Under the pieces are notes generated by a model, which saw only the letters and a list, made by a program, of their open reading frames with translations, did no database searches and was not told where the DNA came from. DNA of 64,000 nt, taken from assembly GCF_015680405.1 (NCBI RefSeq), contig NZ_JADLJS010000002.1:1-64000 (forward strand), given 5' to 3'. The position numbers and the translations under genes were made by a program. This DNA is from Pseudomonas pudica. GTDB lineage: Bacteria > Pseudomonadota > Gammaproteobacteria > Pseudomonadales > Pseudomonadaceae. Below are positions 44,603 to 53,154 of this stretch, piece by piece; the stretch's first letter is position 1, and each line of letters starts with the position of its first letter.

Positions 44603-46060
44603 ATGGACATCGCCCCTCGTTCCGACGCCATTGAATTACCCGCCGGTATCGAACTGGCCACCCCACGCAAGCCGTTCAACCTCCTGCGCTGGTACGCCTG
44701 GGTCAGCCTGGCCATCATCCTCTCGGTAGCTGTCGGGCTGGGGTTGATTTCCAGCCGTTTCATCATCGACGAGAGCATCGAGCGCGACGCCTTGCTCACC
44801 GCTCAGTTCATCACCTCCATCGCCGACGCCGAAGTGCGCCATGTGTCGATCCCCAATGTGCGCACCATGGGTGAACTGCTCGACCCGCGCATCGATCGCG
44901 CCAACCTGCTAGATGTCGACCCGGACGCTCGGCGCAGGGCGCGTGGCGAGTTCCTTGACCACATCGCTCACCTGCCCGACATGCTGCTGGCCAATATCTA
45001 TGCCCCGGACCGTACGGTGATCTGGTCCAGCAACCCGGCCCTGGTCGGCAAGCTGATCGAAGGCGACGAAGACCTGGAGCAAGCCTTCGAGTACAAGATG
45101 CGAGTCTCGGCCAGCTACCACAACTTCGAGCAGGCCCGTGCCGAGCAGAAGTTCGTCACTCCACCCAAGCAGTTGTTCATCGAGAACTACATTCCGCTGT
45201 TCGATGCCGATGGCGAGCAGGTCACGGCGATGGTCGAGATCTACAAGGAGCCCCATGACCTGATCGTGCGCATCGAGCATGGCCTGATCCTGATCTGGCT
45301 GGCGATCACCGTCGGTGCCGGACTGGTCTACGTCGGCCTGTACGGCATCATGCACCGCGCCGCGCGCCTGCTGTCGGTGCAGCAGAAGCGGCTGATCAGC
45401 AACGAAACCTATGTGGCACTGGGCGAGGTCTCCTCGGCGGTGGCCCACAGCCTGCGCAACCCGCTGGCCAGCATCCGTTCCAGTGCCGAACTGGCCCAGG
45501 CGTTCGACGATGGCCCGGCGCAGCGCAATGTCAATGACATCATCAGCCAGGTCGATCGCATGTCGCAGTGGATCCGTCAGATGTTGCAGTCATTGCGCCC
45601 GTTCAACGATGAGGCAGTGGCAGTGGATCTGCCGCTGGCATTGCAGGAAAGCCTGCAGACTTACGCGGTGCCGCTGGCGCGCGGCGGAGTGAGCCTGGAC
45701 CTGCACCCGTTACCGGCGGTACAGGTGCTGGGGCACCCGGTGTTACTGCGGCAGATTTTCAGCAGCCTGATCGCCAATGCCCTGGAGTCGATGGAGCAGG
45801 GTGGGTGGTTGCGTGTCGAGGTGGTGCGTCATGACAGGCGCAGCCTGACTTTGCGCTTGTCCGACAACGGTAAAGGCATGAACGAAGAGCAGCAGCGCAT
45901 GGCCTTCCGGCCTTTCTTCACCACCAAGCAGGGTGGGTTGGGCGTGGGGTTGGTATTGGTGAAACGCATCATGGAACGCTTCGGGGGCAGTGTCCGGCTC
46001 AGCAGCAGTGAAGGCCATGGCACCCGGGTTTCGTTGAGTTTCCGGCTGGTCAGGGAGTGA
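44603..46060 (+). CDS. sensor histidine kinase, first of a tandem pair
   Basis: Membrane kinase of 485 aa. TM1 about 32-52, periplasmic domain about 55-225, TM2 about 226-250, then directly the kinase core without a clear HAMP. Phosphoacceptor His282 is in AVAHSLRNPLAS, N box in NALESMEQG, G1 in DNGKGM, and FFTTKQGGLGVGL. The VAHSLRNPL form is typical of kinases paired with NtrC-type regulators. It is closely related to the next gene: His falls at the same residue number in both, and IENYIPLFD, VEIYKEP and FGGSV are shared. ATG at 44603 has GGAG six bases upstream. Confidence 0.85.
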   Translation: MDIAPRSDAIELPAGIELATPRKPFNLLRWYAWVSLAIILSVAVGLGLISSRFIIDESIERDALLTAQFITSIADAEVRHVSIPNVRTMGELLDPRIDRANLLDVDPDARRRARGEFLDHIAHLPDMLLANIYAPDRTVIWSSNPALVGKLIEGDEDLEQAFEYKMRVSASYHNFEQARAEQKFVTPPKQLFIENYIPLFDADGEQVTAMVEIYKEPHDLIVRIEHGLILIWLAITVGAGLVYVGLYGIMHRAARLLSVQQKRLISNETYVALGEVSSAVAHSLRNPLASIRSSAELAQAFDDGPAQRNVNDIISQVDRMSQWIRQMLQSLRPFNDEAVAVDLPLALQESLQTYAVPLARGGVSLDLHPLPAVQVLGHPVLLRQIFSSLIANALESMEQGGWLRVEVVRHDRRSLTLRLSDNGKGMNEEQQRMAFRPFFTTKQGGLGVGLVLVKRIMERFGGSVRLSSSEGHGTRVSLSFRLVRE

Positions 46061-46110
46061 TTATTGACTTTAATAAACGACCATATCTACTTGTTTATAA
46101 AGGTTTTTAT

Positions 46111-46142
46111 CATTTTTGGGTGAAAATCCCCAAAAATGGGGA
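46111..46142. promoter_or_regulatory. overlapping palindromes, possible activator site
   Basis: CATTTTTGGG (46111-46120) and CCCAAAAATG (46129-46138) form a perfect 10-bp inverted repeat. The overlapping TCCCC-aaaaat-GGGGA (46127-46142) repeats the CCCC-N6-GGGG pattern seen at 43829-43845. The centre is about 85 bases upstream of the -24 element at 46218, the usual distance for an NtrC-type enhancer. Confidence 0.5.
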
Positions 46143-46217
46143 ATTATCCTCGAGGCTGGTTTAGGAAGATTCATTAACCTGTTGATTAGTAATGATTAAT
46201 ATAATAGGTAAAGTTAC

Positions 46218-46233
46218 TGGCTGGGTTTTTGCT
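46218..46233 (+). promoter_or_regulatory. candidate sigma-54 promoter of the second kinase and regulator
   Basis: TGGCTGG-GTTT-TTGCT: TGGC and TTGC match with exact spacing and the invariant GG and GC are present. The start of RNA would be near 46244, leaving a leader of about 115 bases before the ATG at 46361. Confidence 0.6.
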
Positions 46234-46360
46234 TCATGACAGGCAGAGCGCAATACACGACAAATGGCAGCTGCGGCTGCACGAGTGGAGTGCTATCAAT
46301 TGGCTACTGTTCGTCGCCTTGATGCATTTCTGAACGGACGCCCTGCGCGGGAAGCACGCG

Positions 46361-47854
46361 ATGCAGATGCTGGATAATGAAGTGCCAGACAAGGCCCGTA
46401 CTACCGCCAGCGGTGTGGCCGTGCCATTGCGCGAATTCAACCTGCTACGCTGGTTCTCGGTGATCAGCCTGCTGATTATCGCCTCGGTGGCAGGCGGGCT
46501 GGGTTATGTGTCGACGCGTTTCGTGGTGCGCGACAGCGTCGAGCGCGATGCCATGCTCACCGCCCAGTTCATCCAGGCCATGGCCCAGGCCGAAGTCCGC
46601 CATTCGCAGTTGCCGCCGGGCACCACAATGGGCGAGTTGCTTGACCCGCGCCTGGACCAGCAGCACCTGCAGTTCACGCCAGACCTGGCTGAATCGACCC
46701 GGGTCGAGTTCCTCGACCATGTCGAGCACCTGCCGGACATCTTGCTGGCTAATGTCTATGCACGCGACCGTACCATCGTCTGGTCGACCAACCGGGAGCT
46801 GATCGGCAAGCGCATCGCGGCGGATGGCGACCTCGACCGCGCCTTCCGCTCGCGCAAGGCGGTGTCGGCCAGCTACCACCAGGCCGACGATGACCGCGAA
46901 GAGCAGAAGTTCCAGCGTGAACCGCGCTACCTGTTCATCGAGAACTACATCCCGCTTTTCGACAGCCAGGGCGAGCAGGTGCTGGCCATGGTGGAGATCT
47001 ACAAGGAGCCGCAAGACCTGGTCCGGCGTATCCAGCGCGGCTATGTGCTGATCTGGGCCTCGACCCTGGTGGGCGGGGCGCTGGTCTACTTCGGCCTGTT
47101 CTGGATCGTGCGCCGCGCGGCGCAGCTGCTGCACTTGCAGCAGGACCGGCTGGTGGCCAGTGAAACCTATGTGGCATTGGGCGAGATGTCCTCGGCAGTG
47201 GCGCATAGCTTGCGCAACCCGCTGGCCAACATCCGCTCCAGCGCCGAACTGGCCCAGGAAATCGCCAACCCCGCGGCGCAGAAGAACATCACCGACATCA
47301 TCAGCCAGGTCGATCGCATGTCGCGCTGGGTGCGTGACCTGCTGGTGTCGCTGCGCCCGACCAGTGACGACGCCGAGGCCGTGGACCTGGTGACGGCCAT
47401 CGAGGACACCCATCTGGCCTTCGCCCAGCAGATCGAACGCAACGGTGTGCGCTTCTGCTACGAAGGCCCTGGGTCACAATGGGTGGCCAGCCAGCCGCTA
47501 CAGCTCACGCAGATTCTCAACACCCTGTTCTCCAATGCCCTGGAGGCCATGCCCGAAGGCGGCATGCTGCGCGCTCAGGTCAATGTGCAGGATGGGCAGC
47601 GTGCCGAATTTGTCCTCACCGATACCGGCAAGGGCATGAGCCAACAGCAGGAACGGATGGTGTTCAAGCCGTTCTACACCACCAAGCAGGGTGGCCTCGG
47701 CGTAGGCCTGGCCCTGGTCAAACGCATCATGGAGCGTTTTGGAGGCTCGGTCAGCCTGAGCAGCCGCGAAGAGGAAGGAACCCGCGTCAGCCTTACATTC
47801 AATATCGCAGCGGGAGGGGACCATGGAGCACAGCATCCTGGTAGTCGAGGATGA
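46361..47854 (+). CDS. sensor histidine kinase, second of a tandem pair
   Basis: Membrane kinase of 497 aa and paralogue of the preceding one over its full length. TM1 about 32-52, periplasmic domain to about 225, TM2 about 228-250, His282 in AVAHSLRNPLANI, N box NALEAMPEGG, G1 DTGKGM, and FYTTKQGGLGVGL. Residue numbering of motifs matches the first kinase almost exactly, showing tandem duplication. Its last 32 bases overlap the regulator gene, so these two are translationally coupled and form the core pair. Its own regulatory region precedes it, unlike a simple operon duplicate. The ribosome site (GGGAAG, 12 bases away) is not strong. Confidence 0.85.
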   Translation: MQMLDNEVPDKARTTASGVAVPLREFNLLRWFSVISLLIIASVAGGLGYVSTRFVVRDSVERDAMLTAQFIQAMAQAEVRHSQLPPGTTMGELLDPRLDQQHLQFTPDLAESTRVEFLDHVEHLPDILLANVYARDRTIVWSTNRELIGKRIAADGDLDRAFRSRKAVSASYHQADDDREEQKFQREPRYLFIENYIPLFDSQGEQVLAMVEIYKEPQDLVRRIQRGYVLIWASTLVGGALVYFGLFWIVRRAAQLLHLQQDRLVASETYVALGEMSSAVAHSLRNPLANIRSSAELAQEIANPAAQKNITDIISQVDRMSRWVRDLLVSLRPTSDDAEAVDLVTAIEDTHLAFAQQIERNGVRFCYEGPGSQWVASQPLQLTQILNTLFSNALEAMPEGGMLRAQVNVQDGQRAEFVLTDTGKGMSQQQERMVFKPFYTTKQGGLGVGLALVKRIMERFGGSVSLSSREEEGTRVSLTFNIAAGGDHGAQHPGSRG

Positions 47855-49250
47855 TGAAATTCTCGCCGACAACATTCGCACCTACCTCGGCCTCAAGGGC
47901 TTCGAGGTCACCGTTTGCCACAGCGCGGAGTTGGCGCTGGAGCAGATCAAGCGGGGCCAGCCCGATGCGGTGCTGACCGACAACTCGCTGCCGGGCATGA
48001 GTGGGCACGACCTGCTGCGTACCTTGGTGGCGCAAGTGCCGGACCTGAAAGTGATCATGATGACCGGCTACGGCAATGTCGAAGATGCCGTGCAGGCAAT
48101 GAAGGAGGGCGCCTTCCATTACCTGAGCAAACCGGTGGTGCTGGCCGAGCTCAAGCTGACCCTGGACAAGGCGCTGGCTGCCGAGCGCATGGAGCGCACC
48201 TTGTCGTTCTACCAGGAGCGCGAGGCGCAGAAGTCCGGGTTGCAGGCGTTGATCGGCGAATCACCGACGATGCTCACCCTCAAGCACACCCTGCGCCAGG
48301 TGCTGGATGCCGAGCGGCGCATGGCCAGCGATGATTTGCCACCGGTGCTGATCGAAGGCGAGACCGGTACCGGCAAGGAACTGGTGGCCCGCGCCCTGCA
48401 TTTCGATGGTTCGCGCAGCAAGGGGCCGTTCATCGAGTTCAACTGTGCCTCGATTCCGGCCAATCTGCTGGAAGCGGAGCTGTTCGGCCACGAAAAGGGC
48501 GCCTTTACCGATGCCAAGGAACGCCGGGTGGGCCTGGTGGAGGCTGCCGATGGCGGTACCTTGTTCCTCGACGAGATTGGCGAGATGGACCTGGTGCTGC
48601 AGGCCAAGCTGCTCAAGTTGCTGGAAGACCGCACTATCCGCCGGATCGGCTCGGTGAAGGAGCGCAAGGTCGACCTGCGGGTGATCAGCGCCACCAACTG
48701 CAACCTGGAGCAGATGGTGCAGCAGGGCAAGTTCCGCCGCGACCTGTTCTTCCGACTGCGCATCATTGCCCTGAAGGTACCGCGCCTGTATGCCCGCGGG
48801 CAGGACGTATTGCTGTTGGCGCGGCATTTCCTGGCCCATCATGGCCGGCGTTATGGCAAGCCGAACCTGCGCTTTTCCGCCGAGGCGGAAAACCTGATGC
48901 TCGGTTACAGCTGGCCAGGCAATGTGCGCGAACTGCGCAACATGCTGGAGCAGACCGTGCTGCTGGCACCGAACGAGGTGGTGCAGGCGCATCAGCTCAA
49001 CCTGTGCATGACCCTGATCGACGAGCCGCTGGTGCAACAGGCGGCGCCTGCGGTGTTCGAAATGCCTCGCCACGAACCCGAGCCCGGCACCAGCCTGCCG
49101 GACATGGAGCGTGACCTGGTATGCAAGACCCTGGACCGCACGGACTGGAACGTGACCAAATCGGCGCGCATGCTCGGGCTATCGCGGGACATGCTGCGTT
49201 ACCGGATCGAGAAACTGGGGCTGACCCGGCCGGACAAGCGCCAGTGGTGA
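47823..49250 (+). CDS. NtrC-family sigma-54-dependent response regulator
   Basis: Protein of 475 aa. Receiver (1-120) with Asp53 in LTDNSLPG and Lys in YLSKPV. AAA+ domain with Walker A GETGTGKE, Walker B GGTLFLDEIGE, and a GAFTGA loop that reads GAFTDA. C-terminal Fis-type helix-turn-helix (NVTKSARMLGLSRDMLRYRIEKL). It should activate sigma-54 RNA polymerase when phosphorylated by the coupled kinase. Candidate sigma-54 promoters lie before gspG, the transglycosylase and the second kinase, which are obvious targets. The Gly-to-Asp change in the sigma-54-contact loop occurs in some natural members but is worth testing. Confidence 0.92.
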   Translation: MEHSILVVEDDEILADNIRTYLGLKGFEVTVCHSAELALEQIKRGQPDAVLTDNSLPGMSGHDLLRTLVAQVPDLKVIMMTGYGNVEDAVQAMKEGAFHYLSKPVVLAELKLTLDKALAAERMERTLSFYQEREAQKSGLQALIGESPTMLTLKHTLRQVLDAERRMASDDLPPVLIEGETGTGKELVARALHFDGSRSKGPFIEFNCASIPANLLEAELFGHEKGAFTDAKERRVGLVEAADGGTLFLDEIGEMDLVLQAKLLKLLEDRTIRRIGSVKERKVDLRVISATNCNLEQMVQQGKFRRDLFFRLRIIALKVPRLYARGQDVLLLARHFLAHHGRRYGKPNLRFSAEAENLMLGYSWPGNVRELRNMLEQTVLLAPNEVVQAHQLNLCMTLIDEPLVQQAAPAVFEMPRHEPEPGTSLPDMERDLVCKTLDRTDWNVTKSARMLGLSRDMLRYRIEKLGLTRPDKRQW

Positions 49251-49275
49251 GGCCCCCACCTGTGGGAGCGGCATT

Positions 49276-49402
49276 TGTGGGAGCGGCCTTGTGTCGCGAA
49301 AGGGCCGCAAAGCGGCCCCGGGATTGATGCGCAACAGTTGAAATTGCTGGGGCTGCTTTGCAGCCCTTCGCGACACAAGGCCGCTCCTACAGGGATTGCG
49401 GC
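49276..49402. repeat. REP pair, tgtcgcgaaagg type, long form
   Basis: Gtgggagcggccttgtgtcg at the left and cgacacaaggccgctcctac at the right surround a spacer with agttgaaattgctggggctg. A nearly identical copy of about 125 bases is at 61401-61526. It may end the regulator transcript. Confidence 0.85.
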
Positions 49403-49427
49403 AACTTTTGGAATTTGAGGGCATTGA

Positions 49428-49721
49428 TCAACGCTGATTATCGGCTGCTCCCTGCCGCCCGGTACCTTCCGAGCCACTGCCATCCATACCCGGCAAATCC
49501 CGGTTGTCATTCTGTTCAGCGGGCGGGCTGTCCGGGTCGTTGCCTTTTATGCGTGGGTCGGTGTCCCGCGGCATGGGCTTTTCGATCGGGTTGAGGGTGC
49601 TGTCCGCGCCCGGCTTGGGCGCCGGGTTGTGCGGGTCGTCGGGGTAGGTGGGGCCAGTGCCGGCAGCCATGGCCAATGGCGCGGCGAGCAGGGCAATCAG
49701 AAGGATGCTTGAGCGGGGCAT
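49428..49721 (-). CDS. small exported protein, Pro/Asp/Asn-rich
   Basis: Protein of 97 aa with a signal peptide (MPRSSILLIALLAAPLAMA-AG). The mature part, about 77 residues, is rich in Pro, Asp, Gly and Asn and is probably disordered (PDDPHNPAPKPGADS, NDPDSPPAEQNDNRD). No Cys and no known domain. GC and codon use fit the neighbours. It is on the gntP strand 84 bases downstream of that gene and may be a read-through or separate unit. Function unknown. Confidence 0.65.
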   Translation of the reverse strand: MPRSSILLIALLAAPLAMAAGTGPTYPDDPHNPAPKPGADSTLNPIEKPMPRDTDPRIKGNDPDSPPAEQNDNRDLPGMDGSGSEGTGRQGAADNQR

Positions 49722-49805
49722 GGCAGGCTCCTTTGCTTCGGGTAGGGTTGATACTTCTGTTCGGCCCTACCCGAAGCTTCAAGGTGCCATTACCCCGATC
49801 AACGG

Positions 49806-51158
49806 TTACACCACCAGCGACAGCAACATGATGAAGATGATGCCGACGATCGACAGGATGGTCTCCATCATGCTCCAGGTCTTGAAGGTTTCCGCCACGG
49901 TCATGTTGAAGTACTGCTTCACCAGCCAGAAGCCGGCGTCGTTGACATGGGACAGGATCAGCGAGCCGGCGCCGGTGGCCAGCACCAGCAGCTCGCGGTT
50001 GACCCCTGGCACCAGGTCGATCACCGGTGCAACGATGCCCGCGCCGGTGATGGTGGCGACCGTGGCGGAACCGGTGGCAATGCGGATTACTGCCGCTACC
50101 AGCCAGGCCAGCATGATCGGCGAAATCTCCGCCTGCACGGCCATCTGCCCGATCACGTTGCCCACGCCGGTATCTACCAGCATTTGCTTGAAGCCGCCGC
50201 CGGCACCAACGATCAGCACGATCGCCGCAGTCGGTGCCAGGCTCTGGTCGAGCATCTTCATGATCTGCTGGCGGTTGAAGCCGCGGGCCGAGCCGAAGGT
50301 ATAGAAGGCCAGCAGCAGGGCAGCGAGCAGGGCGGTAATGGGGTGGCCGATCAGGTCCATCCACTGACGCACGATGTGCTCGGCTGGCAGCACCACGTCG
50401 GCAAAGGTCTTCAGCAGCATCAGCACCACTGGCAGCAGCACGGTGACCAGGGTGATGGTGAAGCTCGGCAGATTGCCCTGGTCGGACTCCTTGGCGATCT
50501 GGTCCATCAGCTCCTGGGACGGGGTGCCCGGGATGTAGCGTGAAATGAAGTTACCGAACAGCGGGCCGGCGATGATGGCGGTAGGCAGCGCCACGATCAG
50601 GCCATAGAAGATAGTCTTGCCGATGTCGGCATGGAAGATGCCGATCGCCAGCAGCGGGCCCGGGTGTGGGGGCACCAGGCCATGCACCACTGACAGGCCG
50701 GCCAGCAGCGGAATGCCGATCTTGATCAGTGACACGCCAGAGCGCCGGGCGACGATGAACACGAGCGGAATCAGCAGCACGAAGCCGATCTCGAAGAACA
50801 GCGGAATGCCCACCAGGAAGGCGGCGAACATCATTGCCCAGTGCACGTTCTTCTTGCCGAAGGCGCGGATGAGGGTTTGCGCGATCTGGTCAGCCCCCCC
50901 GGAGTCGGCCATCAGCTTGCCAAGCATGGTGCCCAAGGCAAGCACGATGCCGACGAAGCCCAGCACGCCGCCAAAACCGTCCTGGAACGATTTCATGACC
51001 TTGGCCACCGGCATGCCGGAGGTCAGGCCAAGGAAGCCGGCCGCGATGGTCAGGGCGACGAAGGGGTGGACTTTGAAGTGGGTGATCAGCAGGATCAGCC
51101 CGACGATGGTAACCAGCGCGTCGAGCAGCAGGAAGGTATCAGTAGCCAGTCCGAACAT
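49806..51158 (-). CDS. gntP: gluconate permease, GntP family
   Basis: Inner-membrane transporter of 450 aa with about 12-14 helices. It shows GntP family features such as PPHPGPLLAIGIFHADIGKTI and the C-terminal GAGSLILSHVNDAGFWLVKQYFNM. It imports gluconate by proton symport. The gene follows gnuK on the same strand with a 110-base gap that holds its own GnuR-type operator, so it can be controlled separately. Full length with no defects seen. Confidence 0.93.
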   Translation of the reverse strand: MFGLATDTFLLLDALVTIVGLILLITHFKVHPFVALTIAAGFLGLTSGMPVAKVMKSFQDGFGGVLGFVGIVLALGTMLGKLMADSGGADQIAQTLIRAFGKKNVHWAMMFAAFLVGIPLFFEIGFVLLIPLVFIVARRSGVSLIKIGIPLLAGLSVVHGLVPPHPGPLLAIGIFHADIGKTIFYGLIVALPTAIIAGPLFGNFISRYIPGTPSQELMDQIAKESDQGNLPSFTITLVTVLLPVVLMLLKTFADVVLPAEHIVRQWMDLIGHPITALLAALLLAFYTFGSARGFNRQQIMKMLDQSLAPTAAIVLIVGAGGGFKQMLVDTGVGNVIGQMAVQAEISPIMLAWLVAAVIRIATGSATVATITGAGIVAPVIDLVPGVNRELLVLATGAGSLILSHVNDAGFWLVKQYFNMTVAETFKTWSMMETILSIVGIIFIMLLSLVV

Positions 51159-51225
51159 GGTTTGAAGGCCTCGGTCTTATCGTTGTTTTGGCGTAGCTTT
51201 TTGGAACTTTGCTTGCGCTCGTGGG

Positions 51226-51247
51226 GCAGGGTAGCGCTGTCTTGGGT
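51226..51247. promoter_or_regulatory. GnuR-type operator before gntP
   Basis: GGGTAGCGCTGTCTTGGG has the AGCGCT core shared with 51826-51841 and 51954-51972. It lies about 80 bases upstream of the gntP start. Confidence 0.6.
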
Positions 51248-51268
51248 AGCCCGGGTAAGCCGCCAGGT

Positions 51269-51808
51269 TCAGGCGGTTTGTGCCAGGCCCGGCTCACCGC
51301 GGCCCTTCAGCCAGCTGTCCACCGCTTCGGCAAGCGCTTCGATGGGCTGGGTGGCGTCAAGCGCGATGGTCAGTGGTTCGCCGTGTGGCGGCTCAAGGGC
51401 TGCGAACTGGCTGTCGATGAGGCTCGCCGGCATGAAATGCCCGGGGCGGGCCAGCACGCGTTTTTCCGCTTCGGCCGGTGACAGTTCGAGGAATACGAAT
51501 ACCAGCCCGGGCATGGCATCGCGCAGGGAATCGCGATAGCGGCGCTTGAGCGCGGAACAGGTCAGGATCGGACGTTCCCCGGCCTTGGTCGTGGCTTGCA
51601 GTTCCTGGCCAAGACGCACCAGCCAGCCGGCACGGTCGCTGTCGTCCAGGGGTATGCCAGCGCTCATCTTGCGGATGTTTTCGGCAGAGTGGAAAGCGTC
51701 GCCTTCGATCAGGCGGCCGCCGCTTCGGGCGGCGATGGCAGCACCGATGCAGCTTTTGCCGCAACCGGCCACGCCCATCACCACGATGGCGGACAGGGGA
51801 GAATTCAT
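51269..51808 (-). CDS. gnuK: gluconokinase
   Basis: Kinase of 179 aa, the usual length, turning gluconate into 6-phosphogluconate with ATP. P-loop GVAGCGKSCIG is near the N-terminus, then EGDAFHSAENIRKMSAGIPLDDSDRAGWL, the substrate-binding core, and LTCSALKRRYRDSLR. AGGAGG five bases before the ATG is a strong ribosome site. An operator palindrome is 18 bases upstream of the start. The divergent gnuR encodes the regulator, and gntP the uptake system. Confidence 0.95.
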   Translation of the reverse strand: MNSPLSAIVVMGVAGCGKSCIGAAIAARSGGRLIEGDAFHSAENIRKMSAGIPLDDSDRAGWLVRLGQELQATTKAGERPILTCSALKRRYRDSLRDAMPGLVFVFLELSPAEAEKRVLARPGHFMPASLIDSQFAALEPPHGEPLTIALDATQPIEALAEAVDSWLKGRGEPGLAQTA

Positions 51809-51825
51809 CAGTACCTCCTGCGGGT

Positions 51826-51841
51826 GAGATAGCGCTGTCTC
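51826..51841. promoter_or_regulatory. GnuR-type operator before gnuK
   Basis: GAGATAGCGCTGTCTC is a 16-base palindrome with a single T/G imperfection, centred on AGCGCT, immediately upstream of the gnuK ribosome site. LacI-family repressors bind such centres. Confidence 0.7.
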
Positions 51842-51953
51842 GTCGTCGACGAACAGTCACCTCCCCGGTGTTATTGATCTTGTCCTTACGCAGTATGGAC
51901 GCTTGGCGGCCAGCGCGCGGCGGCGGCTACAAAGATTACATTGCCTGCGTCCT

Positions 51954-51972
51954 GAGACAGCGCTACCTTAGT
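51954..51972. promoter_or_regulatory. GnuR-type operator before gnuR
   Basis: GAGACAGCGCTACCTTAGT. On the minus strand it reads ACTAAGGTAGCGCT, an exact match to the P. aeruginosa GntR operator pattern AC-N-AAG-N-TAGCGCT as I recall it. It lies about 40 bases upstream of the gnuR start, fitting autoregulation. Confidence 0.7.
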
Positions 51973-52013
51973 GGCCGTTCCCTTTCCTTGCAAGTAGTAA
52001 AATTACAACATCC

Positions 52014-53033
52014 ATGTCCCGCACCGGCTCCCGCACCACAGGTCGTCCCACTCTGGCAGAAGTGGCCAGGCTTTCCGGGGTTTCCCCGATTACCGCCTCG
52101 CGCGCCCTGCGCGGGGTCAGCACGGTTGCGCCAGAGCTGGTGGAAAAGGTCGTTGCTGCCGCGGCGAGCCTCGGCTATGTGGCCAACCCGGCGGCCCGTG
52201 CCCTGGCTTCGGCGCGCAGCCAGTCGGTGGTGGTGTTGATCCCGTCGCTGTCCAACCAGCTCTTCATCGACACCCTGGAAGCCATTCATGAGGTCATGCG
52301 CCCGCGCGGGCTCGAAGTACTGATCGGCAACTATCACTATGATCTTGCCGAAGAAGAGAACCTCATCCGCAACTACCTGGCCTACCAGCCCTGCGGCATG
52401 CTGCTGACCGGTTTCGAGCGCAGCGAGGCATCGCGGCAGATGCTGGCGGCCAGTGGGGTGCCCTGTGTGCACATGATGGAACTGAATGGCGAGGCCGGGG
52501 CGTTGTCGGTCGGCTTCTCGCAGCAGCAGGCGGGGCGCGCCGCGGCCCGCCACCTGATCGAGCGCGGGCGCAAGCGCCTCGCGTTCATTGCCGCGCAGCT
52601 CGACCCGCGGGTGATGCAGCGTGCCGAAGGGTTCCGCCAGGCGTTGGCCGAGGCCGGCTTGCAGGCTGCCGAGCTGGAAGTGCTGGCGCCGGAGCCTTCT
52701 TCCATTGCCTTGGGCAGCACGTTGTTCAGCCAGCTGCTGCAGCAGGCGCCGGATGTCGACGGCATCTTCTTCTGCAACGACGACCTGGCCCAGGGCGCGG
52801 TGCTGCAGGCATTGCGCCAAGGGGTGGAGGTGCCGAGGCAGGTGGCGATGGTCGGTTTTAACGACCTGCCGGCTTCGGCGCACATGGTGCCGCGGCTGAC
52901 CTCGATTCGCACGCCTCGGGCCGCCGTGGGGCGCGGTGCTGCACAGGCGCTGCTGGCGTTGCTCGATGGCAAGCGGGTGCCGAACGCGCAGCAGGACCTG
53001 GGCTTCGAGTTGATGGTGCGGGAGAGCTCGTGA
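52014..53033 (+). CDS. gnuR: LacI-family gluconate repressor GnuR
   Basis: Regulator of 339 aa. The N-terminal LacI helix-turn-helix ([23 protein letters not shown]) is followed by the hinge region ([14 protein letters not shown]) and a periplasmic-binding-protein-like sugar domain with a typical C-terminal end ([21 protein letters not shown]). It should bind the AGCGCT operators and release them with gluconate or 6-phosphogluconate. It is divergent from gnuK. The ribosome site is weak, which suits a low-level repressor. Confidence 0.92.
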   Translation: MSRTGSRTTGRPTLAEVARLSGVSPITASRALRGVSTVAPELVEKVVAAAASLGYVANPAARALASARSQSVVVLIPSLSNQLFIDTLEAIHEVMRPRGLEVLIGNYHYDLAEEENLIRNYLAYQPCGMLLTGFERSEASRQMLAASGVPCVHMMELNGEAGALSVGFSQQQAGRAAARHLIERGRKRLAFIAAQLDPRVMQRAEGFRQALAEAGLQAAELEVLAPEPSSIALGSTLFSQLLQQAPDVDGIFFCNDDLAQGAVLQALRQGVEVPRQVAMVGFNDLPASAHMVPRLTSIRTPRAAVGRGAAQALLALLDGKRVPNAQQDLGFELMVRESS

Positions 53034-53050
53034 GTTTGTCCTGAGGGGGG

Positions 53051-53074
53051 CGAGCGCCGCGCGGGCGGCGCTCG
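53051..53074 (+). terminator. possible terminator of gnuR
   Basis: CGAGCGCCG (53051-53059) pairs with CGGCGCTCG (53066-53074), loop CGCGGG. The stem is strong but the following sequence has no T run, so efficiency is doubtful. Confidence 0.45.
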
Positions 53075-53154
53075 ATCTCACAAGCGCCACAAGAACCACG
53101 ACTTACGCCAGGCGATCTATGCTCAGGACACCGTGCATAAAGGAGCCCGGCGTC

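Larger units (their letters stand above)
46061..46360. other. AT-rich intergenic island between the two kinases
   Basis: About 300 bases with no gene. The first 170 are strikingly AT-rich compared with the rest of the window. It contains overlapping palindromes (46111-46142), a TATAAT-like hexamer near 46200 without a matching -35, and a -24/-12 type sequence at 46218. It therefore looks like a full regulatory region for the second kinase and the regulator. Confidence 0.6.

Noticed and set aside
46182..46206. Sigma-70 promoter with TATAAT near 46200
   Set aside because: The -10 hexamer is good but no -35 lies at 16-18 bases; the AT-rich setting makes a chance match likely.
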